Notes: a model not told the origin generated them from the sequence alone. Shown: positions 22,721 to 31,795, counted from the stretch's first letter. The stretch is 64,000 nt of DNA from Streptomyces sp. I05A-00742 (GCF_013055795.1 NZ_JABETO010000010.1:62001-126000), one strand, 5' to 3'. A program made the numbers and translations.

Positions 22721-22735
22721 GCCCGCGTTGAGTTC

Positions 22736-22914
22736 GCCCCGGTCCCTCCCCCAGAGGGGGCACCCCCATTTCACCGCTTCTTGCGGGGGCAAGCCCCCGC
22801 ACCCCCAACAGACGGGCTGATTCAGCCCGTCCGGCGTTTGAGGACGCCGCGCGCAGCGCGGCTCGGGGGCGCGGGGCCCTCCCCGCAGAAACGGTGAAAG
22901 GGAGGGACCGGGGC
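22736..22914. repeat. Dispersed repeat, inverted pair (R2)
   Basis: The 179-bp element has outer arms GCCCCGGTCCCTCCC at 22736 and its complement ending at 22914, continued by TTTCACCG and GCGGGG on the left and their mirror on the right; the left arm has an 18-bp extra segment at 22751-22768. Inside are the TGCGGGGGCAAGCCCCCGCA hairpin (22782-22801), a perfect 21-bp palindrome at 22811-22831 and the GTCCGGCGTTTGAGGAC module seen reversed in R1. It reads as two R1-type units head to head. Confidence 0.85.
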
Positions 22915-22941
22915 ACCTCCCCCTCCCACAAGGAAAGCACC

Positions 22942-23967
22942 ATGACAGACCTCCGCATCGCCCTCCTCGGCGCAGGCCGCATCGGCTCCCTCCACGCCGC
23001 CACCCTCACCACCACCCCCGGCGTAGCCGACCTCCTCATCGCCGACGCCGACCCCACCCGCGCAGCGGCCCTCGCCGCCCGCGTGCACGCGAAGGCCCTC
23101 GACGCCCCCGAGGACGCGTTCACGGCGGGCGTCGACGCCGTCGTCATCGCGACGGCGACAGCGGCCCACGCCGACCTGATCGTCCGAGCAGCCCACGCCG
23201 GCGTCCCCGCGTTCTGCGAGAAGCCGATCGCCCTGGACCTCCCCGGCACGGCCCGCGCGCTGGCGGAGGTGGAAAAAGCCGGGACGCTGCTGCAGATCGG
23301 CTTCCAGCGGCGCTTCGACGCGGGCTACCGGAGAGCGCGCGAGGCGCTCAGGGCGGGGCGGCTGGGACGGGTGCACACGATCAGGGCCGTCACCTCGGAC
23401 CCGGCGCCGCCGCCGGCGGAGTTCCTGCCGCTGTCGGGCGGGCTGTTCAGGGACTGCATGGTGCATGACTTCGACACGGTGCGGTGGCTGACGGGGCGCG
23501 AGGTGGTGGAGGTCTATGCGCGGGGGTCGGACGCGGGGGCGGCGGTGTTCCGGGAGCAGGGGGACGTGGACACGGCGTGCGCGCTGCTCACGCTGGACGA
23601 CGGGACGCTGGTCTCGGCGACGGCGACCCGGTACAACGGCGCGGGCTACGACGTCCGTACGGAGCTGTGCGGCGAGCGTGACCAGTGGGTGGTGGGGCTG
23701 GACGGGCGAGCGCCGCTGACGTCGGCCGAGCCGGGCGGGCCGGGGGCGCCGGAGCGGCCGTGGCCCGGGTTCCTGGAACGGTTCGAGGGCGCGTACCGCG
23801 CGGAGCTGGACGCCTTCGTGCGCGCCGTGCGCGGCGCGCTGGACAGCCCCTGCCCCGGCCGCGAGGGTCTGAACGCCCTGCTGATCGCCGAGGCGTGCGA
23901 GCTCTCGCGCGCGCGGAACCGGCCGGTGGGGCCGGCGGAGGCGGCCGCGGCGGCGGGGCTCGGCTGA
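22942..23967 (+). CDS. iolG: Inositol 2-dehydrogenase, Gfo/Idh/MocA family
   Basis: The 341-residue protein has an N-terminal Rossmann fold with GAGRIGSLHAATL, VVIATATAAHADLIVRAAHA and the Gfo/Idh signature CEKPIALDL at about residue 95, and a C-terminal alpha/beta domain with the catalytic pair in GLFRDCMVHDFDTVRWL. It most likely oxidises myo-inositol to 2-keto-myo-inositol with NAD. AAGGAAAG precedes ATG at 22942. It lies downstream of the IolE-like gene on the same strand, 221 bp away with the repeat R2 between. Related family members act on other sugars, so substrate is inferred from context. Confidence 0.88.
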   Translation: MTDLRIALLGAGRIGSLHAATLTTTPGVADLLIADADPTRAAALAARVHAKALDAPEDAFTAGVDAVVIATATAAHADLIVRAAHAGVPAFCEKPIALDLPGTARALAEVEKAGTLLQIGFQRRFDAGYRRAREALRAGRLGRVHTIRAVTSDPAPPPAEFLPLSGGLFRDCMVHDFDTVRWLTGREVVEVYARGSDAGAAVFREQGDVDTACALLTLDDGTLVSATATRYNGAGYDVRTELCGERDQWVVGLDGRAPLTSAEPGGPGAPERPWPGFLERFEGAYRAELDAFVRAVRGALDSPCPGREGLNALLIAEACELSRARNRPVGPAEAAAAAGLG

Positions 23968-24179
23968 TCCACCGGACGGCATCCGTCCGAACACCACGTC
24001 GCCGGCGGGTTACGAGCGTCACGACCCGGTCAGCCTTCCTCGACAGCCGTTCGACAGCCCGCCCGCCCGGCTCCCGTGCGCCGTTCGCCGGGCGAGGCTG
24101 CTCGATCAAGAACGGCAGCGCCGCGGGCCCCCCGACGGAACCCCCTCCGTGGCCGCGGCGCAGCGGAGAGGCGCGAGAG

Positions 24180-24386
24180 ATGACCGACCGTCGACTCTGG
24201 TCCTACAAGGAGATCGCCGCGCATATCGGGGTACAGACCGACACCGTGCGGTCGTACCGCAAGCACGGCCTGCTGCCGGTTCCCGACCTGACCGAGGACG
24301 GGAAACCGTACTGGTTCGCCGACACCATCCGGCTCTGGGTCGCCGAGCGCCCCGGCAACCGGGCGCGGCGCGATCGCAGGGGGTGA
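24180..24386 (+). CDS. Small helix-turn-helix protein, 68 aa
   Basis: ATG at 24180 follows GGAGAGG; the long upstream frame is a shadow. The 68-residue protein is a single winged-helix unit (WSYKEIAAHIGVQTDTVRSY, RKHGLLPVPD, PYWFADTIRLWVAERPG) of the MerR N-terminal/AlpA excisionase-like type, with no effector domain. It ends 75 bp upstream of copZ on the same strand. Streptomyces carry many such orphan DNA-binding proteins; whether it relates to copZ is unknown. Target sites cannot be predicted. Confidence 0.8.
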   Translation: MTDRRLWSYKEIAAHIGVQTDTVRSYRKHGLLPVPDLTEDGKPYWFADTIRLWVAERPGNRARRDRRG

Positions 24387-24397
24387 CGGTGACGGCA

Positions 24398-24412
24398 TAC
24401 CCCCTGGGGGTA
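24398..24412. promoter_or_regulatory. CsoR-type operator upstream of copZ
   Basis: TACCCCCTGGGGGTA is a perfect 15-bp palindrome and lies within ATACCCCCTGGGGGTACTAT. It matches the C-run/G-run inverted repeat bound by the copper sensor CsoR in actinobacteria. The TACTAT at 24411-24416 reads as a -10 box, so bound CsoR would block the copZ promoter. Confidence 0.8.
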
Positions 24413-24461
24413 CTATGAGGTCGCAGTCGCCAACCGGTCCACCTTCACCGAGGAGCACAGC

Positions 24462-24695
24462 ATGACGCACGGAACGACCGCCGGGACCACCACCGTCTAC
24501 CGGGTGACCGGTATGACCTGCGGCCACTGCGAGAGCGCGGTCGGCAGCGAGCTCTCCGCCCTCCCCGGGGTGACCTCCGTCCGGGCCGACGCGTCCGCCG
24601 GACAGGTCACCGTCGTCTCCGGGGGCCCGCTGGACGACGAGGCCGTACGGGCCGCCGTCGACGAGGCGGGGTACGAGCTGGTCGGCCGCGCCTGA
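24462..24695 (+). CDS. copZ: Copper chaperone, heavy-metal-associated domain
   Basis: The 77-residue protein is one HMA domain with the metal motif GMTCGHCESAVGSELSALPG at residues 17-36; Cys20 and Cys23 bind Cu(I). It has the betaalphabetabetaalphabeta pattern closing with EAVRAAVDEAGYELVGRA. It should deliver copper to a P-type ATPase, but no copA gene follows: the next gene is citA on the other strand and a terminator lies 57 bp after the stop. The CsoR-type palindrome upstream suggests copper induction. In S. coelicolor, from memory, copZ and copA are neighbours. Confidence 0.93.
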   Translation: MTHGTTAGTTTVYRVTGMTCGHCESAVGSELSALPGVTSVRADASAGQVTVVSGGPLDDEAVRAAVDEAGYELVGRA

Positions 24696-24752
24696 TCCGG
24701 CGCCGCCGGGCGGACTGACGGCCTGACGGTCCGACGGCCGCCATTACCCCTC

Positions 24753-24793
24753 GGGCAAGGACCTTGATTTCCGTTCAGGGTCCTTGCCCTTTT
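24753..24793 (+). terminator. Intrinsic terminator of copZ
   Basis: An 11-bp perfect stem (GGGCAAGGACC at 24753-24763 and its complement at 24779-24789) is followed by TTTT. It separates copZ from the structured transcript that follows. Confidence 0.9.
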
Positions 24794-24838
24794 ACGTCCC
24801 TGTTTGGCGGACGAAAACAAGAGACCTAGATCACAGCA

Positions 24839-25134
24839 ATTTGGGGGTAACCATTCCGGGCCTCGATTGGTCTAACCATGCAGTGCTGGATCGTCTTGGG
24901 GGACGGGCCGGCCACGCGTGGCCGGGACACGTACCCGGGGAGCTTTGAGCGGCCCTCCCGTCCGTACGTTGTCCCGGCAGATCGCGTCCGAAGGCGGCCC
25001 GTCGCACGGGCCGCCGGCACAGTGAGCGCATGGCGCGCATTTGAGCTCCCGGACGGATCCCGTGGGGGGAATCCGTTTCGGGACGGAAAGCGTCCCGCTC
25101 CGACCCGTGGGGGGATCGGAGCCGGGGCGCTTTT
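24839..25134 (+). ncRNA. Candidate structured small RNA between copZ and citA
   Basis: Promoter-like boxes TTGGCG (24804-24809) and TAGATC (24827-24832), 17 bp apart, precede the region; the start near 24839 is an estimate. Hairpins follow: an 18-bp perfect palindrome at 24908-24925, a 10-bp perfect stem with CGC loop at 24993-25015, a 6-bp stem with loop CCCGTGGGGGGA at 25053-25076, a hairpin CGGGACG/CGTCCCG at 25079-25097, and a terminator stem at 25089-25131 whose inner loop is again CCCGTGGGGGGA, followed by TTTTC. The last two hairpins share one strand and are mutually exclusive. A 92-codon frame from ATG 24878 crosses the terminator, so I favour RNA. From memory, a small RNA named scr2736 is reported next to S. 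coelicolor citA; this may be its relative. Confidence 0.6.
25089..25134 (+). terminator. Intrinsic terminator of the candidate RNA
   Basis: AGCGTCCCGCTCCGA (25089-25103) pairs with TCGGAGCCGGGGCGCT (25116-25131) with one mismatch and one bulge, followed by TTTC. The 12-nt loop matches that of an earlier hairpin at 25053-25076. Confidence 0.8.
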
Positions 25135-25246
25135 CATTGATGCCCTGCACAACTAAGTCGGATGCCCTGTACACGTGTCACGTACACGCTTATTAGGGGT
25201 CCGTTCTCCGGACACCATGCCCCGAACAAGCCCCGGACCACACGAA

Positions 25247-25287
25247 GGCGCCCCCGCCGCCCCTCGTGGAGGGGTGGCGGGGGCGCC
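25247..25287. terminator. citA terminator hairpin
   Basis: GGCGCCCCCGCC at 25247-25258 pairs perfectly with 25276-25287; the loop itself contains a second stem, CCCCTC with GAGGGG. It lies 14 bp beyond the citA stop on the minus strand. Confidence 0.85.
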
Positions 25288-25301
25288 GTGACGCAGAAGG
25301 G

Positions 25302-26591
<1,290 letters not shown>

Positions 26592-26759
26592 GTCATCCCT
26601 CACCGACGTTGTGCCTCTTCTTCGAGGTGCCCTGACTACCCCTACCTTCCCCCATTTGGACGCGGTACGTGCACTCGGGGTCGGCCATAGGGCCCAAGAG
26701 CGGCACTGAGTGCCGTCCAGCTGGCCATCCTGCCCCCTTCGCCCCGATTGGTAAACCGC

Positions 26760-28982
26760 TCAGAGACGAACACCACCTCCCATGACGAGCCGGTGATCGA
26801 GGGCGGTACAGCGACGGCCGGCCCCCACCGTACGGACCGCCTGACCCAGGGCGCGCCGCGAGCCGACCAGGACGACGAGGCGCTTTGCCCGGGTTACGGC
26901 CGTATAGAGGAGATTGCGCTGGAGCATCATCCAGGCGCCGGTGGTCACCGGGATCACCACGGCCGGGTACTCGCTGCCCTGGGAGCGGTGGATCGTGACC
27001 GCGTAGGCGTGCGCCAGTTCGTCGAGTTCGTCGAAGTCATAGCCCACTTCCTCGTCCTCGTCGGTGCGCACGGTCAGCCGCTGCTCGACCGGGTCCAGCG
27101 CGGTGACCACCCCGACCGTGCCGTTGAAGACGCCGTTCTCGCCCTTCTCGTAGTTGTTGCGGATCTGTGTCACCTTGTCGCCGACCCGGAAGACGCGGCC
27201 GCCGAAGCGGCGCTCGGGCAGGTCGGGCCGGGCGGGGGTGACGGCCTGCTGGAGCAGGCCGTTGAGGGCGGCCGCGCCGGCCGGGCCGCGGTGCATCGGG
27301 GCGAGCACCTGGACGTCCCGGCGGGGGTCGAGCCCGAACTTGGCGGGGATCCGCCGGGCCGCCACGTCCACGGTGAGCCGGCCGGCCTCCTCGGTGTCCT
27401 CCTCGGCGAAGAGGAAGAAGTCGGCGAGGCCCGTGGTGATGGGCGGGACACCGGAGTTGATGCGGTGGGCGTTGGTGACGACGCCGGACTGCTGGGCCTG
27501 CCGGAAGATACGGGTGAGCCGCACGGCGGGGACGGGGCTCCCGGGGGCCAGGAGGTCGCGCAGCACCTCGCCGGCGCCCACGGAGGGCAGCTGGTCCACA
27601 TCCCCGACGAGCAGCAGGTGGGCGCCCGGCGCCACGGCCTTGGCCAGCTTGTTGGCCAGCAACAGGTCCAGCATGGACGCCTCGTCGACGACGACCAGGT
27701 CGGCGTCGAGCGGCCGGTCCCGGTCGTACGCGGCGTCGCCGCCGGGCTTGAGCTCCAGCAGCCGGTGGACGGTGGACGCCTCGGCGCCGGTGAGCTCCGA
27801 CAGACGCTTGGCGGCGCGGCCGGTGGGGGCGGCGAGCACCACCTTCGCCCGCTTGGCCCGGGCCAGCTCGACCACCGACCGGACGGTGAAGGACTTGCCG
27901 CAGCCGGGCCCGCCGGTGAGGACGGCGACCTTGCTCGTCAGCGCCAGCCGGACGGCGTCCCGCTGCTCGGGGGCGAGCTCCGCGCCGGTCCGCCCGGCCA
28001 GCCAGGTCAGGGCCTTGTCCCAGTCGACGTCCGCGAAGGCCGACAGCCGGTCCTCCCCGGCCCGCAGCAGCCGGGACAGCTGTCCGGACAGGGAGAGTTC
28101 GGCCCGGTGGAAGGGGACGAGGTAGACGGCGGTGACGGGCTGCCCGTCCTCCGGTCCCGGTACGGTCTCCCGGACCACCCCCTCGTCGTCCGCGGCGAGT
28201 TCGGCCAGGCACTCGATCACCAGGCCGGTGTCGACCTGGAGGAGCTTCACCGCGTCGGCGATCAGCCGCTCCTCGGGCAGGAAGCAGTGCCCCTGGTCGG
28301 ACGACTGCGAAAGGGCGTACTGGAGGCCCGCCTTGACCCGCTCGGGGCTGTCGTGCGGGATGCCGACGGACTGGGCGATCCGGTCGGCGGTGAGGAAGCC
28401 GATGCCCCAGACGTCGGCCGCCAGCCGGTACGGCTCGTTCTTCACCACGGAGATGGAGGCGTCCCCGTACTTCTTGTAGATGCGCACGGCGATGGAGGTG
28501 GAGACCTCGACGGTCTGGAGGAAGAGCATCACTTCCTTGATCGCCTTCTGTTCCTCCCATGCCTCGGCGATCTTCTTGGTGCGTTTGGGGCCGAGTCCCG
28601 GCACCTCGATCAGCCGCTTCGGCTCCTCCTCGATGATCTGCAGGGTGTCGACGCCGAAGTGCTGGGTGATCCGGTCGGCGAACACCGGGCCGATGCCCTT
28701 GACCAGGCCGGAGCCGAGGTAGCGGCGGATGCCCTGGATGGTGGCGGGCAGCACCGTCGTGTAGTTCTCCACCGTGAACTGCCGTCCGTACTGCGGGTGC
28801 GAGCCCCAACGGCCCTCCATCCGCAGCGACTCACCGGCCTGGGCGCCGAGGAGCGAACCGACGACCGTGAGCAGATCGCCGGAGCCGCGGCCGGTGTCCA
28901 CCCGCGCGACCGTGTACCCGTTCTCCTCGTTGGCGTAGGTGATGCGTTCGAGCACCCCTTCGACCACTGCCAGTTGCGCCAT
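26760..28982 (-). CDS. recD2: RecD2-type ATP-dependent DNA helicase
   Basis: ATG at 28982 gives a 740-residue protein; the longer upstream frame lacks a ribosome site. It has an OB-like N-terminus, helix-hairpin-helix repeats at about 90-200 (RRYLGSGLVKGIGPVFADRI, LIEVPGLGPKRTKKIAEAW, VWGIGFLTADRIA), Walker A GGPGCGKS at 357-364, Walker B LVVVDEASMLD near 435, QLPSVGAGEVLRDL, and a C-terminal UvrD-like part with AYAVTIHRSQGSEYPAVVIP and NLLYTAVTRAKRLVVLVG. RecD2 is a 5'-3' superfamily 1B helicase found without RecBC. It acts in genome repair. It is divergent from the TIM-barrel gene at 29230. Confidence 0.93.
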   Translation of the reverse strand: MAQLAVVEGVLERITYANEENGYTVARVDTGRGSGDLLTVVGSLLGAQAGESLRMEGRWGSHPQYGRQFTVENYTTVLPATIQGIRRYLGSGLVKGIGPVFADRITQHFGVDTLQIIEEEPKRLIEVPGLGPKRTKKIAEAWEEQKAIKEVMLFLQTVEVSTSIAVRIYKKYGDASISVVKNEPYRLAADVWGIGFLTADRIAQSVGIPHDSPERVKAGLQYALSQSSDQGHCFLPEERLIADAVKLLQVDTGLVIECLAELAADDEGVVRETVPGPEDGQPVTAVYLVPFHRAELSLSGQLSRLLRAGEDRLSAFADVDWDKALTWLAGRTGAELAPEQRDAVRLALTSKVAVLTGGPGCGKSFTVRSVVELARAKRAKVVLAAPTGRAAKRLSELTGAEASTVHRLLELKPGGDAAYDRDRPLDADLVVVDEASMLDLLLANKLAKAVAPGAHLLLVGDVDQLPSVGAGEVLRDLLAPGSPVPAVRLTRIFRQAQQSGVVTNAHRINSGVPPITTGLADFFLFAEEDTEEAGRLTVDVAARRIPAKFGLDPRRDVQVLAPMHRGPAGAAALNGLLQQAVTPARPDLPERRFGGRVFRVGDKVTQIRNNYEKGENGVFNGTVGVVTALDPVEQRLTVRTDEDEEVGYDFDELDELAHAYAVTIHRSQGSEYPAVVIPVTTGAWMMLQRNLLYTAVTRAKRLVVLVGSRRALGQAVRTVGAGRRCTALDHRLVMGGGVRL

Positions 28983-29229
28983 GGGCCGACAGTACCGCCG
29001 GGGTCCGACAGCCCCGCCCCGGACGCGATTCGAGGGGCCCGGTCCGCGACCGAGCCCCTCGCTTCCCCCCGGCCGGCCTCCCCTTGATCCCCCCGGATAC
29101 CTCCCCCGGGAAGCCGGATGCCACATACGACAGCCGGGGGCGCCGAGAGGTTGCAGCCGACTCGAAGCGTTATCGATCCGTTACCCAAGGTGGCGAGAAG
29201 TCCGTTACGCACGGGGAAGCCGGTTCACT

Positions 29230-30027
29230 GTGAAACTGGCTTTCTCCACTCTCGGTGTCCCTGGTCTCCCGATCCCCGACGTCACCCGGCTGGCCGCCGC
29301 CCACGGCTGGGACGGCGTCGAGCTCCGCGCCCACCCCGAGGAGCCGCTCCACCCGGGCAGCGGACCCGCCGAACGGGCGGCCGCGGTACGGCGGTTCGAC
29401 GCCGACGGGGTACGGATCCTCGCGGTGGCCGGATACGTCCGGGCCGCCTCCCCCGGCCCCGACGAGCCGGTGCTGACGGAGCTGGACGCGCTCGTCCGGC
29501 TCGCCGCCGACCTCGGGGCGCCGTTCGTGCGGGTGTTCCCGGGCGCCGGGGAGCAGCCGGCGGAGGAGAGCGACGCCACCGCCGCGCGCCGCCTCGCGTG
29601 GGTCGCGCCGCTCGCCGCCGACCTCGGCGTCCGGGTCCTGCTGGAGACCCACGACTCGCACCCCCGCGCCCAGGACACGGCCCGGGTGCTGGGCCCGGTG
29701 GGCCACCGGAACGTCGGCGCGCTGTGGGACGTCCTGCACACCTGGCGCAACGGCGAGCCCCCCTCCGTCACCCTGCCCACGCTCGCCCCGCATCTGGGCT
29801 ATGTCCAGGTCAAGGACGTCGTCTCGGAACACGACACCGCGCCCCTGACGCTGGGCGCGGGCGCGGTGCCGCTCGCGGCGTGTGTGCGGGAGCTCGCCGC
29901 GGCCGGGTGGGACGGCTGGCTGTGCTGGGAGTACGAGAAGCGCTGGCACCCCGAGGCGCCGGACTTCGCGGGCGTGTCCGCGGCGGGCCGGGAGTTCCTG
30001 CGGGACCTGCTCGACCGGTCCGCCTGA
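29230..30027 (+). CDS. Sugar phosphate isomerase/epimerase (TIM barrel)
   Basis: GTG at 29230 opens VKLAFSTLGVPGLPIPDVTR, the first barrel strand, so the upstream open frame is not part of it. The 265-residue protein is an AP-endonuclease-2/xylose-isomerase-like barrel with the metal-ligand blocks WDGVELRAHPEEP, VRVFPGAGEQPAEES, VLLETHDSHP, ALWDVLHTWRNGEPP, YVQVKDVVSEHDTAPL and LCWEYEKRWHPEAP. It could be an inositol or sugar isomerase (IolH- or IolI-like), but the iol genes lie 7 kb away and context gives no answer. Its stop mirrors the LysE stop in a 14-bp palindrome. Confidence 0.85.
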   Translation: MKLAFSTLGVPGLPIPDVTRLAAAHGWDGVELRAHPEEPLHPGSGPAERAAAVRRFDADGVRILAVAGYVRAASPGPDEPVLTELDALVRLAADLGAPFVRVFPGAGEQPAEESDATAARRLAWVAPLAADLGVRVLLETHDSHPRAQDTARVLGPVGHRNVGALWDVLHTWRNGEPPSVTLPTLAPHLGYVQVKDVVSEHDTAPLTLGAGAVPLAACVRELAAAGWDGWLCWEYEKRWHPEAPDFAGVSAAGREFLRDLLDRSA

Positions 30028-30033
30028 CGCGCG

Positions 30034-30657
30034 TCAGTCCACGGCCACGGTCACGGCGATGCCCGCGAGGGCCGTCCCCATCACATACCGCTGGGTGCGC
30101 AGCCACCGGGGGCGCCCCCGGAGGAACGTCGAGACGGATCCGGCGGACACGGCGATCAGGCCGTTCACGGTGACCGCCACGACGATCTGGGTGAGTCCGA
30201 TGAGGAGGCTCTGGAGCGGCACGGAGCCCCGGTCGGGGTCGACGAACTGCGGCAGCACCGAGACGTAGAGGATCGCGATCTTCGGGTTGAGCAGATTGGT
30301 GACCAGCCCCATGGTGAAGAGCTTGCGCGGCGGGTCCGGGGGCAGCGGCTTGGGGTCGAAGGCCGAGGTCCCGCCGGGCCGCAGGGCCTGCCAGGCGAGC
30401 CAGGCCAGGTAGGCCGCGCCGGCCAGCTTCACGGTGGTGTAGACGGCCGGCACCAGGGCGAAGAGGGTGGCGATGCCCGCCACCGCCGCCAGCAGGTAGA
30501 CGAAGAAGCCCACGGCGACGCCCAGCAGGGAGATCAGCCCGGCCCGCCGCCCCTGGGTCACCGATCTGGACACCAGGTACATCATGTTCGGACCGGGGGT
30601 GAGCACCAGCCCCAGCGCCACGAGCGCCATACCGGCGACATCGTGCAGGGTGACCAC
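30034..30657 (-). CDS. LysE/RhtB-family amino-acid exporter
   Basis: The 207-residue integral membrane protein has six hydrophobic segments and the LysE-family signature VLTPGPNMMYLVSRSVTQGR at about residues 18-37, followed by VAVGFFVYLLAAVAG and NLLNPKIAILYVSVLPQFVD. Members export basic or branched amino acids and related compounds. GTG at 30657 follows AAGGAG. Its neighbour EamA ends 70 bp upstream on the same strand and the LysR gene is divergent from both, so the two exporters may share control. Substrate is unknown. Confidence 0.88.
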   Translation of the reverse strand: MVTLHDVAGMALVALGLVLTPGPNMMYLVSRSVTQGRRAGLISLLGVAVGFFVYLLAAVAGIATLFALVPAVYTTVKLAGAAYLAWLAWQALRPGGTSAFDPKPLPPDPPRKLFTMGLVTNLLNPKIAILYVSVLPQFVDPDRGSVPLQSLLIGLTQIVVAVTVNGLIAVSAGSVSTFLRGRPRWLRTQRYVMGTALAGIAVTVAVD

Positions 30658-30726
30658 GGGGAACTCCTTGGGGAAGCGTCAGGGGAAAGCAGGGGACAGA
30701 GGGGGTTTCCGGGGAGGCCCCGGGCG

Positions 30727-31662
30727 TCACCGGGAAACGGGCGACGGCTCGGCCGCCCGTACCTCGGGCCCGGCGGCGGGCCCGGCCGCCGCGGACACCG
30801 CCCGCCGCCGCGTTCCCGACAGCGACGCCAGCGCGATACCACCGACCAGCAGCACCGCCGCGCACCAGCGCAGCGGGCTCACGCCCTCGCCCAGCAGCAG
30901 CGCCGCGGACGACATCCCGAAGACGGGCACGAGGAGCGCGTAGGGGGCGACGGCCGAGGCGTCGTACGTGCGCAGCAGGTGGCCCCAGATGCCGAAGCCG
31001 AGCAGCGTGCTGATCCAGGCGACGAACAGCAGCGCCCCGACGCCGCTCATGTCGAGCGAGCCCAGCGCCTCCGCGTCGGCGCCCGGGCCCTCCAGGACGA
31101 GGGAGAGCAGCAGCAGCGGCAGGACCGGGACGGCGCTCACCCAGACGATGAACCGGAAGGCGTCCGGTGCGGCGGCCTTGCGGGTGAGGATGTTGGAGAC
31201 GCCCCAGAAGGCGGCCGCGACCACGACGAGGACGAAGCCGAGGAACGGCCCGGACATCCCTTCGTCGACCGCCGCGACCACGATCCCGGCGACCGCCACG
31301 GCCATGCCCACCGCCCGGGCCCCGCGGACCCGCTCGCCCAGCGCGAGGATGGCGAAGAGGGCGGTGAACACCGCCTGGACCTGGATGACCAGCGAGGACA
31401 GCCCGGCGGGCATCCCGGAGTGCATACCGACGAACAGCAGCCCGAACTTGCCCACGCCCAGCGTCAGCCCGACGCCGATGATCCAGCGCCACTTCACCGG
31501 CGGCCGGCCGATGAAGAAGAGGGCGGGCACCGCCGCCGCGAGGAAGCGCAGGGCACCGAAGAACAGGGGCGGGAAGTGGTCGAGTCCGACGTCGATGACG
31601 ACGAAGTTGACGCCCCACAGAGCGGCGACGAAGACGGCGAGGAGAAGGTGGTGCGGACGCAT
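30727..31662 (-). CDS. EamA-family (DMT) transporter
   Basis: The 311-residue protein starts at ATG 31662 (RPHHLLLAVFVAALWGVNFV), where a membrane segment begins; ATG codons further upstream would add a polar leader. It has about ten hydrophobic segments in two EamA repeats, WGVNFVVIDVGLDHFPPLFF in the first and WGVSNILTRKAAAP in the second, the usual drug/metabolite transporter layout. The substrate is unknown; relatives export amino acids or other metabolites. It is divergent from a LysR regulator, the classical arrangement for control of such exporters, and LysE follows it on the same strand. The C-terminal tail is Ala/Arg-rich. Confidence 0.88.
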   Translation of the reverse strand: MRPHHLLLAVFVAALWGVNFVVIDVGLDHFPPLFFGALRFLAAAVPALFFIGRPPVKWRWIIGVGLTLGVGKFGLLFVGMHSGMPAGLSSLVIQVQAVFTALFAILALGERVRGARAVGMAVAVAGIVVAAVDEGMSGPFLGFVLVVVAAAFWGVSNILTRKAAAPDAFRFIVWVSAVPVLPLLLLSLVLEGPGADAEALGSLDMSGVGALLFVAWISTLLGFGIWGHLLRTYDASAVAPYALLVPVFGMSSAALLLGEGVSPLRWCAAVLLVGGIALASLSGTRRRAVSAAAGPAAGPEVRAAEPSPVSR

Positions 31663-31743
31663 GCGACCAGCATCACGGCACCGGACCATGTAGCACCAGT
31701 TCATCTTTCTTCAGTATGTGATTGAGCAATGCTTCAATGAGCA

Positions 31744-31782
31744 GGGCTTCGACGTAAGGCTTCGCCGTAGGGCTTCGACGAA
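31744..31782. repeat. Three 13-bp tandem repeats before lysR
   Basis: Units starting at 31744, 31757 and 31770 read close to GGGCTTCGACGTA with a period of exactly 13 bp. A near-palindrome ATTGAGCAATGCTTCAAT lies just upstream (31721-31738). The period is not a multiple of three, so the repeats are not coding. They sit between LysR and EamA and may be LysR binding sites. Confidence 0.75.
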
Positions 31783-31795
31783 TGGAGGTGATCAC

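Noticed and set aside
24878-25156. 92-codon frame (MQCWIVLGDG start) inside the candidate RNA
   Set aside because: It has no ribosome site and runs through the intrinsic terminator; I could not exclude a leaderless peptide from the first part, so RNA is only favoured.
31718-31795. Upstream ATG 31718 as start of the LysR gene
   Set aside because: It would translate 13-bp repeats that are not a multiple of three, while GTG 31796 has a near-perfect Shine-Dalgarno sequence.
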